From assembly GCA_027422505.1 (NCBI GenBank), contig JAPQWV010000018.1, forward strand, positions 15,022,001 through 15,086,000: a DNA stretch of 64,000 nucleotides, in the 5' to 3' direction. The notes beneath the pieces were generated by a model that saw only the letters and a list, made by a program, of their open reading frames with translations, did not search any database and was not told the origin of the DNA. Each line of letters opens with the position of its first letter. Positions within the stretch are counted from its first letter, which is position 1. The position numbers were made by a program, and so were the translations under genes. Positions 17,781-29,344 of the stretch are shown in pieces. This DNA is from Craterostigma plantagineum (Eukaryota > Streptophyta > Magnoliopsida > Lamiales > Linderniaceae).

Positions 17781-20229
17781 TTCTCCGCGAACCCGCCTTC
17801 AAAAAATAAAAATGTCACTAGTACAGGAAACCACATGGGCGACGGTTTCTACGCATCGCCCAGAGCCCCGTCGCCCATCTGCAGCATTTTGGGCGACGGT
17901 TGTGCAACCGTCGCCCACGTTGTGTTATAGGCGACGACTGTGAAAAAAACCGTCGCCTAAAATAGACCATAGGTTGCTGTTCTTAGTTATTGGGCGACGG
18001 TTTCTAGGCCAGAAACCGTCGCACATGATATATATTTTTTTTATGCGTGTGGGCGGCGGTTTCTGGCGTAGGAACCGTTGCCTATATTTATTTTTTTTAT
18101 AATATGGTTTAGGCGACGATTCCTTGCCCAGGAACCGTCGCCTATATTTTATTTTTTAAAAAAGTATTTTAGATTTTATTATGCCCTAACAATCAAATCC
18201 AAAATCAATCAAATTATCCCAACAATCAATCCTCAACAATAACTAATAATCGTCAATAAAATCAAGTCATTGGCCAACCAAATAATGATCTCATAACATA
18301 AACACAAACGTAAATAATGCAAAAGTCTAACCTACATCAAAGAGTGCATAATAAAATGCTCCGCCCACAATTCCCGTACTTCTTTAATCTCTTCAACGCC
18401 GTAAGAGGAGGAGCACTCTAGCATCTATAAAACGTTAAACGAGAGGATAATATTAAAACATACTAATAAACATATATTAAACTTGAATCTTAAAGAAGGT
18501 GATCATTTTAAAGTTCAATACAGTTGGCAAATTGGTTGTGTCGCTGCCGATACGGTTGCAGATAATATCGTACATGTATCACTAGTAGAAAATGATAAAT
18601 AGGTCACGGCACTATGGGTGACGGTTTCGCAAAAACTGTCGCCCATAATAGACGCGGGCATTATGGTAAGTTTTCTTGAGTTTCGATGCACATAGGCGAC
18701 GGGTGTTAGGTCGAAACCGTCGCCTATGATATTAATAAATTTTGGGCGACGGCTTTCTGTGCGACGGGTGTTAGGTTGAAACCGTCGCCTATGATATTAA
18801 TAAATTTTGGGCGACGGCTTTCTGCGAAACACCCGTCGCTCAACTCTTTAATTTTTTTAAAAAAATATTTTTTTTTAATATGGGCGACGGTTGTTAGACG
18901 AAACAAAAAACCGTCGCCAAATATTTTTGTTAAAAAAATTATTTTTTTTTACTTTGGGCGACGGTTGTTTACGTAGCAACCGTTGCCCATAATTAAAAAT
19001 AAAGATTTATGTATCATGGGCGACGGTTACGGGATATTTTTTTAACGACCGTCGCCCATGAGTTCTCTAAAAAACCTATCTTCTTCCCCACTTCACAAAA
19101 TCGACACAGACGAAAAAAAGAAGAACGCGAGTCCTTGGGCGATTTTCCGGCGAATTCGAATGTTTTCGACCTATCTAAGCTGGAGAACATGGTAAGAAGT
19201 CCACTATGTAATTCCCCTCTTTGTATTTCGCGATATACGGCTTGAAAGTTTCAAATTTCGTATTTTTCAAAAATTTAGGTTTCGAATTTTTGAGTTTTTG
19301 GAGCTTGATTTATGCGATTTTATAGCTTATTCTTGTGTTATATTTGAGGTTGATATTGATCTTGATCTTTGCGAAAAATTAGGTTTTGGGTACAGTTTGG
19401 ACAACAAGGGATTTTTGGTCGAATTTGGCCGCGACCTCACCTTCCTCGGCGACTTTTTCCGGCGACAACGACTCTTTCCGACAATTCCGGGCTATGACAA
19501 CACGGTAAGATCTGTCCTAACGATTTTCCTCGTTGTATTTCGAGAATAATGGCTTGAATTCTGTGAAAATTGAAGTTTTTCATAAATCTCTATTTCGAAA
19601 TTTTGGGTATTACATGCGTCATTTTGGCTTAGTCCCTTGTTATATTCGAAGATTGATATTGAGCTTATATTTTGCAAAATGTAGGTTTTGGGTAAATTTG
19701 GTTAAATTTGGAGGATTTGGGCAATTTGGCCGATTTTTGGGCGAATTTTGGGTGATATTCGAGCTTTGGACAGCTACATAAGTTTTCAAACCCGTATTTG
19801 ATTATATGCCTTTGTCATTGTGAATTTACGTTTTTATTTAAGCTTAGATACCCGTTCAAGGTTTTCTCATTAGGAGAAAACCTTGAACGGTCCCCGTTTG
19901 GGACCGTTCTTAAACGTTTACTGTCACTTTAGGATGTAATTGTGTGTTTGAGCGTCGATGTTGATGAAAAATTTGGTTTACATTGTTCTCCGGTAGACAT
20001 ATGGGTTGGATGTTTATCCTTATATTTTTTGGTCTACGTGGAGAACTGTGGGGAAATGCTGCCGAAATTTTGTCAACATAGAAAAGCTCAAAGACACATT
20101 TACAAGCGATAGTGAATGTTTAAGATGGGTTAGGTTGGAGCGATAAGGAACCTTTCAAAGCCCTTCGATCTATTGGACTTGCTTATGTGAATTACCTGTA
20201 AATATTTATTTGTATTGGTTAGGCGATTG

Positions 20230-20475
20230 GAATGGATGTGTAGTATGCGAACAACGGTTGAGTATGCGAAGGGTGTTGAGGAATTTATGAGATGTGCGGA
20301 ACATAATCGTAGGAAAAAAAGACTATAAGATTTCGTACCCGCGTCGTAATTCTAATAACAAGAACTGGTGGAATAGTGACGTTGTGAAGGAACATCTGCT
20401 AATAGCCGGTTTTACATCATGAGATACATGTACGATATATCTGCAATCGTATCGGCAGAGATGATACAATCAACA
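20230..20475 (+). pseudogene. TNP2 N-terminal fragment fused to Ulp1-like C-terminal fragment
   Basis: In the plus frames one reads a GVEEFMRCAEHN block, then NSNNKNWWNSDVVKEHLL and IAG. This is the layout of the transposase-associated domain that opens CACTA TNP2 transposases. The text then switches to FYIMRYMYDISA, the C-terminal part of the Ulp1-like protease ORF of the same family. Stops and a frame change interrupt the first part. It is the internal-deletion junction of the nested element. Confidence 0.6.
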
Positions 20476-20539
20476 TGCCAACGATATTGAACTTTAATAC
20501 CATCAGCTTCTTTAAGTTTCAAGTTTAATATATATTCAT

Positions 20540-20940
20540 TAGTATGTTCTAATATTATCCCCTCGTTCATTAGATACTAGAGCGCTCCTCCTCTTACGGC
20601 GTCGAAGAGATCAACGAAGTACGGGAGTTGTGGGCGGAGCATTTTGTGCCTTTAATATATGTTTATAAGTATGTTTTAATATTATCCCCTCGTTCAATGT
20701 TCTATGGATACTAGAGCGCTCCTCCTCTTACGGCGTCAAAGTGATCAACGAAGTACGGGAGTTGTGGGCGGAGCATTTTGTGCCTTTAATATATGTTTAT
20801 AAGTATGTTTTAATATTATCCCATCGTTCAATGTTTTATAGATACTAGAGCGCTCCTCTCTTTCAGCGTCGAAGAGATCAACGAAGTACGGGAGTTGTGG
20901 GCAGAGAATTTTGTGCACTCTTTGACGTAGGTTAGACTTT
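20540..20940. repeat. Three-copy tandem repeat, 134-bp period, in nested CACTA
   Basis: GATACTAGAGCGCTCCTC begins at about 20573, 20707 and 20841. Each is followed by TTACGGCGTC-like sequence, GATCAACGAAGTACGGGAG and TTGTGGGCGGAGCATTTTGT. The outer element has only one copy, in reverse complement at 18345-18430. Confidence 0.85.
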
Positions 20941-21462
20941 GCAGCTATATATATGTTTATGTTTATGTTATGAGGATAGAGTTGGCCAATGATTATTAGT
21001 TATTGTTGAGATTATTAGTTATTGTTGAGATTGATTGTTGGGATAATGTTTTGGTTTATTTTGTTGATTTGGATTTGATTGTTGGGGCATGATAAAATAA
21101 AAAAAATATTTTAAAAAAATCTATTATACGGTTCCTGCTCCAGAAACCGTCGCCCACACGATAAATAAAAAAAATCCGTACCTCACGGGCGACGATTTCT
21201 TCTTAAGCAACCGTTGCCTATCTAATATATTTAAAAAAAATAAAATGACATGGGCGACGGTTTATGACAGACACCGTCGCCCATACCTATTTAAAAAAAT
21301 ATGCGCAACGGGTTCTTGTGCAGAAACCGTTGCCTAAACTGTCGCCCAAAATTGTGGAGATGGGCGACGGAGCTCTGGGCGACGGAGCTCTGGGCGACGC
21401 GTGGAAACCGTCGCCCATGACCAATAACAACAGTCCCCATGTGCTTTTCTGCACTAGTGTAT

Positions 21463-22130
21463 CTCATGATGTAATAGCCATATAACTCACTCCCGACCGG
21501 TTGTCGTGGCACTAATTTAGAAAGATTTTCATGTAATTCAATATCGAATGGTAATAATTTAGCCCAAATAACTTTGAAAATTCATGTCAACTGCAACCTT
21601 GCATCTCCTCCAATGGTCACTAAACAAACGAAACAAAATGATTATTTATAATATAAGCTATGAATTAAGAAAAATATATATCTTATTTTCTTACCCGTCA
21701 CAAAAAGGAGCAAACAAGTAAGTGCCGGCTCAATGCGAATCTTTGATAATATCAGCCACAACTTCGCTATTTGCTGCCCCATCATGTTCCATAGCCGCCT
21801 GACGATCTGGGTCGCAACACTTGAAGTGCTCAGACTTGTTATTAAGATACCTGAGAAATGATTACTCAATAAAATGTATAAAAGTGAATAATAAAACTTG
21901 TAATGATTTATTATTTCAACGAAATATTAAGTAATAACTCAGAAATAGTTGAATAATTGAGGAATCCACACTCACGAGCTTGAACAGATCGACCATGTCA
22001 TTGTTGTCAATGTACACCAAATATTCTTCGTTAGTTGGATTGTAGTAGACATCTCTCATACAGAATGAGAGGGCAACTGACAGCATCGATCGTCGCGTGA
22101 CGCAAGGTATTCGAAGAGCCGGCGACACTG
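21463..22130 (-). pseudogene. Ulp1-protease-like ORF fragments of the outer CACTA element
   Basis: Minus-strand translation near 21500 gives PRQPVGSELYGYYIMRY, matching the family motif around the catalytic Cys (normally ECGYYVM-like). Here a Tyr stands where Cys is expected, so this copy is probably inactive. Upstream fragments include DVYYNPTNEEYLVYIDNND (near 22040). The last part of the ORF (RYMYDIICNRIG) resumes at 18579-18480 on the far side of the nested insertion. Confidence 0.55.
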
Positions 22131-22627
22131 CGGGCCCAATTACTCACGACCCTCTGATCGAGGCGTGCGATGTCGTCATCTCGACGAATGGACGCATTTG
22201 GAGCTTTCGTTGGAGACTTTCCTTTCCGTGTCTACAAGTAGAAGGAGTTACTAAACATTATTATTCGAAAAACAACAAGGAGTACTTTATTACCGCATTA
22301 GTCGAACGTATTAACTCTCTTGGCCACTGAACGTAGCTGCCTTGTGCATCTCCAAGAGTTGTTAGATGCATAGTTGGTACAGACAGTTGGACCTCGTCGA
22401 GAACGACGATATCAACGGAGACAACCTCTAACCAATGTACAAGGCGCTGTCTGCCGTAACCGATGTTCCATGAATTTGGGAATGTCCCTCAGCGAAGGTG
22501 CCAAGATCGACAACTTCTAACGTCCCTTCTAGGTCTAACATCAATCGAACCCTATGATACTATATGATTTTAAAAGAATAAATTGTTAATGTACTAAGAC
22601 AGTAAGTCGTTGTACATTAAACAATAA

Positions 22628-23972
22628 TTAAGAATAAATGCATACCGACACATTCATTGACGGGGGAAATGGATCTAAGGTTTCGCCTCCTGAATGAGAA
22701 CTCGGTATCGGTTTGGGAGGGTCAAATCCAACATTGCCGCGGGTCACGTCTTGCTCCCTGTTGGGCATCGGAAGGCCCATTTGAGCAAACACGGCCCTCA
22801 TCTCAGACCTCATCTCCGCCCGCATCTCGTCTCTAAACTCGGCCCTCAGCTCCTCCCGCATCTCGGCCCACAACTCGCCCCTCCTCGGCCCTCATTTGTT
22901 GCACGAAAATCTGGCTCGATGAGGGCCTCGATCGTTCGGATGGGTTGCCGATGCTCCGTATCGTCTCATCCTCCGACATCCTGTAGTCCGCCCACTATGA
23001 TCGAGTTTACCATGAATTTTCGACAAGGCGTCGTTGTGCCTATTAGGGACAAATTCTCCTCGCGCTTGTTTGGCGTGCGCCTCTATCTGTCAAATATGAG
23101 TTATTGTAAGTAAGATATATATTGTGTAAGAAACTTTAATAAAGTAATACACGTAACAATCTCTCGGCCAGCTCCCGATTCGCCGGGATGTCAAGGTGAT
23201 AATATCCATCTTCTCCTTTGCTCATTCGGCCACGAAAGTAGTCCTTAATTCTATAATTTCCTTAGATGGTGTGGGTATAAGTGATGAGCCTGACTTTGTT
23301 TAGCCTTCTCACTAATTTCCTGCAATATTCATAACAAGAAAATAGGTTTGAATATATATATATATATATATATTATATGAAAAATTAGAGGAATATCGAA
23401 ATTTCACCTGAAATTACGCGGCTTCCCTATAGTTCCTCCACGCCTCCAATGCTTCCTGATTGAGGTGCTCGTACTCGTTAGCCAACTCAAACCCTTTGAT
23501 CTTCTCCTTGACAGCATATTTGTGCTTCCAATTTTTGCGAAGCTCACCGTCTTTCTTCAGGACCTTGTTCTTTATAGCAAGATTGTCAGGCAAGTTCCAG
23601 GTACGGTGATAATATATTGTGGATATAATTATATTAGTCATATACAACAGATAACGAACATAAAATAATCACTTAATTACCCGAATGTCTGCCCAAAGTA
23701 CCTCCTTGAGCCCGACGTCGATCTGGTGCCAATTGGTCACGGAGTCGGTCACTTGTGATCTTGTCACATGGCCAATGTAGTTGCTAATTTCACCCTGGTA
23801 TCATTGTCAGGCCGATGCATGTATCGGCGTCGTTGAACTGCAAGATGCACTCATCCTACCCAGCACTCAACTTCTTACGCAGATTCTTCATGTTCTACGG
23901 GCCTCTCTTGCGCCTATTCGTCCCGCTTGATTCGGTACCAGGCGAAGAAGATGTGGGTGGACCCGAAGACAT
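22628..23972 (-). pseudogene. CACTA ORF1-like gene (plant transposase Ptta/En/Spm family), broken
   Basis: The likely start Met (23972) follows a TTTTTTCAG acceptor and opens MSSGPPTSSSPGTESSG. Later pieces on the minus strand include FNDADTCIG and TNWHQIDVGLKEVLWADI (near 23720-23860), NLPDNLAIKNKVLKKDGELR (23600), a KYAVKEKIKGFELANEY block, and a coiled-coil-like repeat of MRAEMRSEMRAV type near 22800. The order fits the PF03004-type ORF that accompanies TNP2 in CACTA elements. Frameshifts and stops separate the pieces. Confidence 0.55.
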
Positions 23973-24099
23973 TGTACCTGAAAAAAATGAAAAGAAAAGA
24001 TTTATATAGCAAAAAGAGACATGAAGACTGTAGAAAAATGGGAAATGAGTATCAAAATTGTTAAAATTCAAATTATAATACTTACAAATTTTCGAATAT

Positions 24100-24640
24100 A
24101 ACACAAAACTAAACCTCAAATCGCATAAATTAAGCCACGAAATCGCACAAAATAACAGCAAACTAAAAAAACACGAGCTCAAAACAAGCCCAAAGAACCA
24201 AAATTTCGCCACTTTTTCGCACAAACCAAAGCTCCAAATCAACCTCAAATCCAATATAACACAGGCCCATGCCTCAAATAGCAGAAATTAAGCCATGAAA
24301 TAGCACAAAACAACTAGAAAATCGAAAATTTGAGCTCAAAATAAACCCAAAATACCAAAATCTCAGCCACTTTTTTCGCATTAATCAAGCTCCAAATCGA
24401 CCTCAAATCGAATATAACACAAGCACAAGCCTCAAATAGCAGAAATTAAGCCATGAAATCGCACAAAACAGCTACAAAATCGAAAAATCCGAACTCAAAA
24501 TAAGCCAAAGAAAATGAAAATTTCGCCACTTTTTCGCATTAATCAAGCTCCAAATCAACCTCAAATCGAATATAACACAAGCCTAAACCTAACCTAAAAT
24601 CTCATAAATTAAGCCCCAAAATCGCTAAAAATCAAAAATC
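24100..24640. repeat. Tandem repeat (about 159-bp period) upstream of CACTA ORF1
   Basis: AAGCTCCAAATC recurs at about 24228, 24386 and 24545, each time followed by CCTCAAATC and AATATAACACA, then TTAAGCC and AAATCGCACAAAA-type blocks. About three and a half copies. It lies between the subterminal array and the ORF1 start, in the presumed leader. Confidence 0.75.
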
Positions 24641-25006
24641 ATATTTTGAAAATTTCGAATTTAAGTTTGACCATTAAATCGAGAGCTTAGTAGAAGGAGA
24701 TGGGTTGGGAGTGTTATACCGTGTTCTCCTAGCTCGATAACGTCGGAAATGGAGGAACTCGTCGTCGGAAAATCGCCTAGGGGTGGAATTCGCGCGCATC
24801 TGTAGTGTGTTTGGGAATAAGAAGATGAGTTTATAAACCCATGCCCGACGGTTGTATAGCACGTAACCGTCGCCCTTATGAAAATAAACATTGGCGACGG
24901 TTTCTGGCGGAGAAACCGTCGCCCAGTGAAAAAAATTACTTTTTTTTAAAAAAATAACAGAATGGGCGACAGTTTCTAGTTTTCGCGAAGGAACCGTCGA
25001 CCATAC

Positions 25007-25518
25007 GAGCATCTCCAACCCGCAGCGTAAAAATACAGTTAAGTCTGCACAATATTACAGCTGCTACAGTGCTCCAACCCATAAACTCTATTTTCTATAC
25101 TAATTTTCACTCCAACCCATTAACTCTATTTTCTACTCTAAAAATCAAATTAAACTCTATATTGCAATAATTAAAAAGTCAATAAAATTATAATTTATAA
25201 ACTTAGCATATATTTTAATTAAAATTTTATTAAATTAAAACAAAAATATAAATAAATAAAAGGAAATTAACATTATTTTACTTTTATTATTATTATAAGA
25301 ATATCAAATATTTAAATATAATTAAAGTATTTTTATTAAATAAATTTTATAATAGAAAGAATAACACAATTTTTGTGTTGAATATTGTGTGTACTCTACA
25401 TCTAGAGTATCTCTGCTAATCAACAAAATATTAGTGCTAGATATAGAGTCCTATTGGAGTAAAGACATACTTTATTTTTGTGTTTTACACAAAAATAAAG
25501 TACCCGTTGGAGATGCTC
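25007..25518. mobile_element. MITE with GAGCATCTCCAAC ends, inside CACTA
   Basis: The left end is GAGCATCTCCAACCC (25007) and the right end GTTGGAGATGCTC (25506-25518), a perfect 13-bp inverted repeat of a type common in plants. The AT-rich interior has no ORF. It is inserted in the right subterminal region of the outer CACTA element. The target duplication is unclear. Confidence 0.75.
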
Positions 25519-25714
25519 TAAAAAAGAAAATAATTCTTGAAAAAACTTTAAGGTTTGGGCGACGGTTTTTTACGAAAAAGCCGTCGCCCACTATATGTCA
25601 ATAATATAGGCGATTAAAAAAATTACGGTAATGCCACCGCGTCTATTATGGGCGACGGTTTCTGGTAAATCGTTGCCCATAGTGCCGTGGCCTCTGTATC
25701 GTTTGCTACTAGTG

Positions 25715-26442
25715 TGTTCTGAAAATTTTGGCGGTCAAAAATGCTACAACGCTTTATACTGGAAAAATCGACTGCAATATTGACCCCAAAAGACTTCGAT
25801 GGAATCGTCGACGGCGAGCCTTTTAAAGAGATGCGCCTTCAAAAATAATTACCACTGAATGTTTGAAAAAGGCGAAATCTATTGGGAATCATAATTTTTA
25901 CTAGAACGTAGGAAAACAAAATTTCGATTAGGTTTTCCATCGAAATAAATAATAGATGGAAAGTTCGAGTTTCGACTTGATCTACAAAGTCGACGATGCT
26001 TATTTCCGACCACCGATTCCCCCGAGCTATAAAAAATAACAAGATTTCGTAGGCCATTAGACTGGATTTACAGTTCAAAAGATATATACACCATAGATAA
26101 AAACATACAAGTGATTCAAACATTACAATATATACATACTAACTTCGCCTAATATACAAGAATTTTCCAGCACATATTTTCTTACCACATAAACAAAGTC
26201 AACAATTAAAAATTCACTCGCTTGCTAGCCATCGAAGGTATATCCAATTCCTTGAATTTGCACAGCAACTCTTCATTCAAACATATATAGTAGATTTGTC
26301 CGAAAATAATTTCGATTCTTCGCCAGAACCCAATCAAGAAACCGTCAAACATAAAAAAAAAATTAGAAATAAGACAAATGAAATAATGAATGTAATAACA
26401 AGCGCAAACGAAAACCGCCGTCGATCAATATATACGTCGAAC
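25715..26442. other. Region between CACTA element and VQ gene
   Basis: This is the 3' side of the VQ gene, which reads leftward and ends at 26443. No ORF, RNA or transposon end is evident. CGCCTTCAAAAATAAT (25832) resembles CGCCTTCAAAAAATAA just left of the CACTA element (17795), a similarity I cannot explain. Confidence 0.4.
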
Positions 26443-26874
26443 CTAGCAGATATCATCAAACGCTGAACTTATATGCTGAGAAGACCTAAAAGGATTGAAT
26501 TCAAGAACGTTGCTCATAAATCCCTCTATTGCATTCCCTTGCAGGAAATTCAAGTACGAATTCGTATTCTCCTCTAATTGATCCATCTCTTCGATTTCCT
26601 TCTTTACTGATGATTCTATTACATCATTCCCACTTTGTTTAGGTAAGAACTGAGATTTCTGATCGCGAATAACGTTCTTCTTCGAACACGAGGATTTGCC
26701 AGTTAATCTCTGCACGAGCTCGCGAAAGTTATCCACGTCGGTTTTTATAATTTCTGGCGCGATTATGTGGATGATTCGTATCTTGGGCTTCGGCTTTGCA
26801 ATCAAATGGGAATCTCTGTGCATAATGAACTTCGATGGAGTTGGTTTTGATTCAAAAGATGAATGATGTTTCAT
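26443..26874 (-). CDS. VQ-motif protein
   Basis: This intronless ORF of 143 residues is the usual size for plant VQ proteins. The VQ motif FRELVQRLTG is at residues 50-59 (FxxxVQxLTG). It is preceded by the KIRIIHIIAPEIIKTDV block (31-47) typical of the VQ8/17/18/25-like subgroup. VQ proteins are nuclear cofactors that bind WRKY transcription factors through this motif. A Lys/Ser-rich middle (KSSCSKKN) may serve nuclear targeting. The C-terminal region (YLNFLQ, then FMSNVLEFNPF) is weakly conserved in the subgroup. The start is the first Met, about 48 bases downstream of a TATA-like box. WRKY partner and process cannot be read from the sequence. Confidence 0.93.
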   Translation of the reverse strand: MKHHSSFESKPTPSKFIMHRDSHLIAKPKPKIRIIHIIAPEIIKTDVDNFRELVQRLTGKSSCSKKNVIRDQKSQFLPKQSGNDVIESSVKKEIEEMDQLEENTNSYLNFLQGNAIEGFMSNVLEFNPFRSSQHISSAFDDIC

Positions 26875-26922
26875 TATTTTTTTAAATCTTCTGTTGGAAT
26901 ATGCTTATAGGTTTGTGGGAGG

Positions 26923-26931
26923 GTTTTTATA
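26923..26931 (-). promoter_or_regulatory. Putative TATA box of the VQ gene
   Basis: On the minus strand the sequence reads ATATAAAAA about 50 bases upstream of the VQ start codon, in a plausible position for an intronless gene with a short leader. It is a prediction from sequence only. Confidence 0.4.
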
Positions 26932-29344
26932 TCTTCATACTTGGGAAAGAAGTCTACTCTAAATATGGAAATTATATAATGGAAAGTCTAAATAGATAAA
27001 AAGTCCTTGATGAATAATTGAAGGGAGGTAATAGAAAATGGTAATCATTATTACACTAGTTTATTATATTTGATGCATCATCATCATTTCATACAAGTTG
27101 GTAAAATGTTACATAGCTATTAAAATTCTCTAAAAATAGAAAGTCAATGGGTGTTGCCCAATCACTTGTACGGATATTTTTTTTAGGAATAAAATGTCAG
27201 AAAACATTATATAACAGACATGTTGTTAAGAGTAGACTGGGTTGTCATCATCCTATTATGCATTCAATGTTATTAAGGAGATTATTTTTTAGCATTAGAG
27301 TCATTGTTTACACGTTCTTGGTTCACATCACATTTTGACATTCTATATTTTATATATACTAGAATTTAATTTAGAAGCCATGCCAAGGCGCGGAAATTAA
27401 TACCCATATTCTTCTTGAAGAGTTGTGAAGCAAGAGTAGGGATGACAACAGAGCGGGTCTGAAGTGGGTTTGACAGGACCCGAGGCCCACCCGATTAACT
27501 TATATTGGACATAAACTCGGCCCACCCCACCTAAGTATGGACCAGCCCCGCTCCGCCCGATTCAATTTTGAATTTGCTTTTTTTTTTCTTGAATTCTATT
27601 CTTTTTAATGTAAAAAAGCAACACGTATTTGCAATATCTAGAGATTGAATCCATAAACAATTATCTAATACATTGGGCCACGTACATTATCTAATAACAA
27701 TTATAACATTTTATATATTTATAAAAATGTAAATATTAAACATAAATAGATTCCGGGGCGGGTTTTGGGTTGGGGTTAGGGCTTGGTTGACCAGACCCGA
27801 GACCCGCCCCGTCGGCCGGGTTGAGTCATTTGGGATCCATAACCCACCCTGGTACCCAATAATTTTAAAAATACCCGCCCCATTAGGGGCGAATCCGGGG
27901 ACTCGCCCAATTTCCATCCCTAGGCGAGAGAATTAAACTTTCACTATAAACCAATAAAATAAAAAATACATAAAACAAAATAAGTAAAAAAAATATTTGA
28001 ACTTGGTCCTTGTTTGGACTCTTTATCTACATTTAGTAGTGTGGTGTGTTTGGTTGGGGTTATTATGAGGGATTAGAGGGGTTGGCATTAGTTAATGAAG
28101 TGTTTGGTTGGAATGTGTATTTAAAGGGGAGATTTAACTAACACCCTATTAATATCTTTCATAGGGTATTAAATAAATCACCTACACCCTACCTTTATCT
28201 AATTTTGAGCTCTTTGGACTATTTTATCCTTTATCTCAATATCTATTTCCAAGTTTATCCGGCGACATGCAATCATCGTTAATAAATACGATTAACAAAA
28301 ACCAATAAACAATTGAAAGGCAAACATATGACTAATATCAGTGAAATATCGATTGAATATGCAAATTGAACACTGTTGTTCAATGGAAGCAAACATATAT
28401 TCATGGTATCTTGTATGGAACGACTACAACAACTAACCAAAAGCAAACAAATGAGAATAAAAGCAAATGAAGGTGAAGAAAGATAATAAAAACACGATAC
28501 ATCAAACGAACAACAATGATATGAGATGATGACAAACTTGCGCAGACGGAGAATTAATTGTGCAGAAAAAATTCCTAATCATTTCAATGTTTATATTTAA
28601 ATTCAGACTAAGAGTAAAATTGTAATTGAAATAAATTGAACCTAATACTATCTGAATTAATCTACCAAACACATTCGAAATTATTACTTAAACTCATCAA
28701 CCAAACACCTCAAATAACTCATACCCTCAATTATTTAAACCCAACTAAAACTAATACTGTCTAAACTCAACCCCACCAAACGGCGAACTTATAATTAGTA
28801 TACAAAGAAAATGTAACAACTAATTTCATCTTATATGAACTCTATATTGATATCGTTAAACGCTTTTAAACTACAAAGAAGTTGACTTATTTTAATTTGT
28901 ACCGTGGATTAAAACTTCATAATAATGACTGAAACATAAAAACAATTAGCACAATAGTTAAACTTTAACAATCAGCAGTAAAGAACAAAGAGAAACATGG
29001 AATATCGAAAACAAAAATAAACTTCCGTTTTTTACTATCAAAGAAATAATGAAAATTTTCACCCATTAATCATTTAAAATGGAAAACTAATCAATTATTA
29101 ACCGCATGATAAAATCTATTAGACATTCTTTCCTATTGTTTAAACAACGGTAAAAAAAGGATAAATCATTGAATAGTTTAACTTATAATAATATCTCAAT
29201 CTAGAGAAGAACAATTAATAACATAATATACATATATTGATAAACTTTGCTGTTTTATGTGGGGGAGATGTTGATTTCTGGGCATTTTTCTGTGGTCGTT
29301 TGAAGTTCGATTGAGTTCGTATAATTATTATCTAGGCAGAAAAT
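26932..29344. other. Intergenic, MITE-bearing, AT-rich
   Basis: Besides the hAT-like MITE at 27437-27922, a stretch at about 28005-28790 has roughly inverted ends (TTGTTTGGACTC and GTGTTTGGTTGGGG against CCCCACCAAACGGCG) and could be a decayed Harbinger-type MITE. No gene is supported. Confidence 0.45.
27437..27922. mobile_element. hAT-like MITE (TAGGGATGACAA type)
   Basis: The left end is TAGGGATGACAACAGAGCGGG, and the right end is CGCCCAATTTCCATCCCTA, its approximate reverse complement. The flanking octamers AGCAAGAG and GGCGAGAG match at six of eight positions, consistent with an aged 8-bp target duplication. The inner ends are rich in GGCGGG/CCCGCC. No coding capacity. Confidence 0.7.

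Larger units (their letters stand above)
18580..21459 (+). mobile_element. Nested CACTA element of the same family, inverted, internally deleted
   Basis: It starts CACTAGTAGAAAATG at 18580 and ends in CACTAGTG at 21459, with perfect TAT target duplications (18577-18579, 21460-21462). Its right end (reverse complement CACTAGTGCAGAAAAGCACA) resembles the host element's left end, and its left end resembles the host's right end. The two are therefore one family in opposite orientations. The host's protease-like reading frame continues from 21460 to 18579 once the insert is removed. The insert keeps a short transposase-associated-domain stretch (about 20265-20405) fused to a protease-like tail. 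Confidence 0.85.
17816..25714 (-). mobile_element. CACTA (En/Spm) transposon, interrupted and decayed
   Basis: The left end starts CACTAGTACAGG at 17816. The right end, read inward on the minus strand from 25714, is CACTAGTAGCAAACG. Three-base target duplications TGT flank it (17813-17815, 25715-25717). Subterminal regions hold many copies of GGGCGACGG(TTTC) in both orientations, the usual binding-site arrays of this superfamily. Coding remnants run on the minus strand: an ORF1-like gene at 22.6-24.0 kb and Ulp1-protease-like pieces at 21.4-22.1 kb and 18.48-18.58 kb. No intact TNP2-type transposase remains. Inside are a second CACTA element (18580-21459) and a MITE (25007-25518). Confidence 0.85.

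Noticed and set aside
28005..28790. Harbinger-like MITE candidate
   Set aside because: The ends (TTGTTTGG / CCAAACGGCG) match only loosely and no 3-bp target duplication could be fixed, so it is mentioned only within the intergenic entry.
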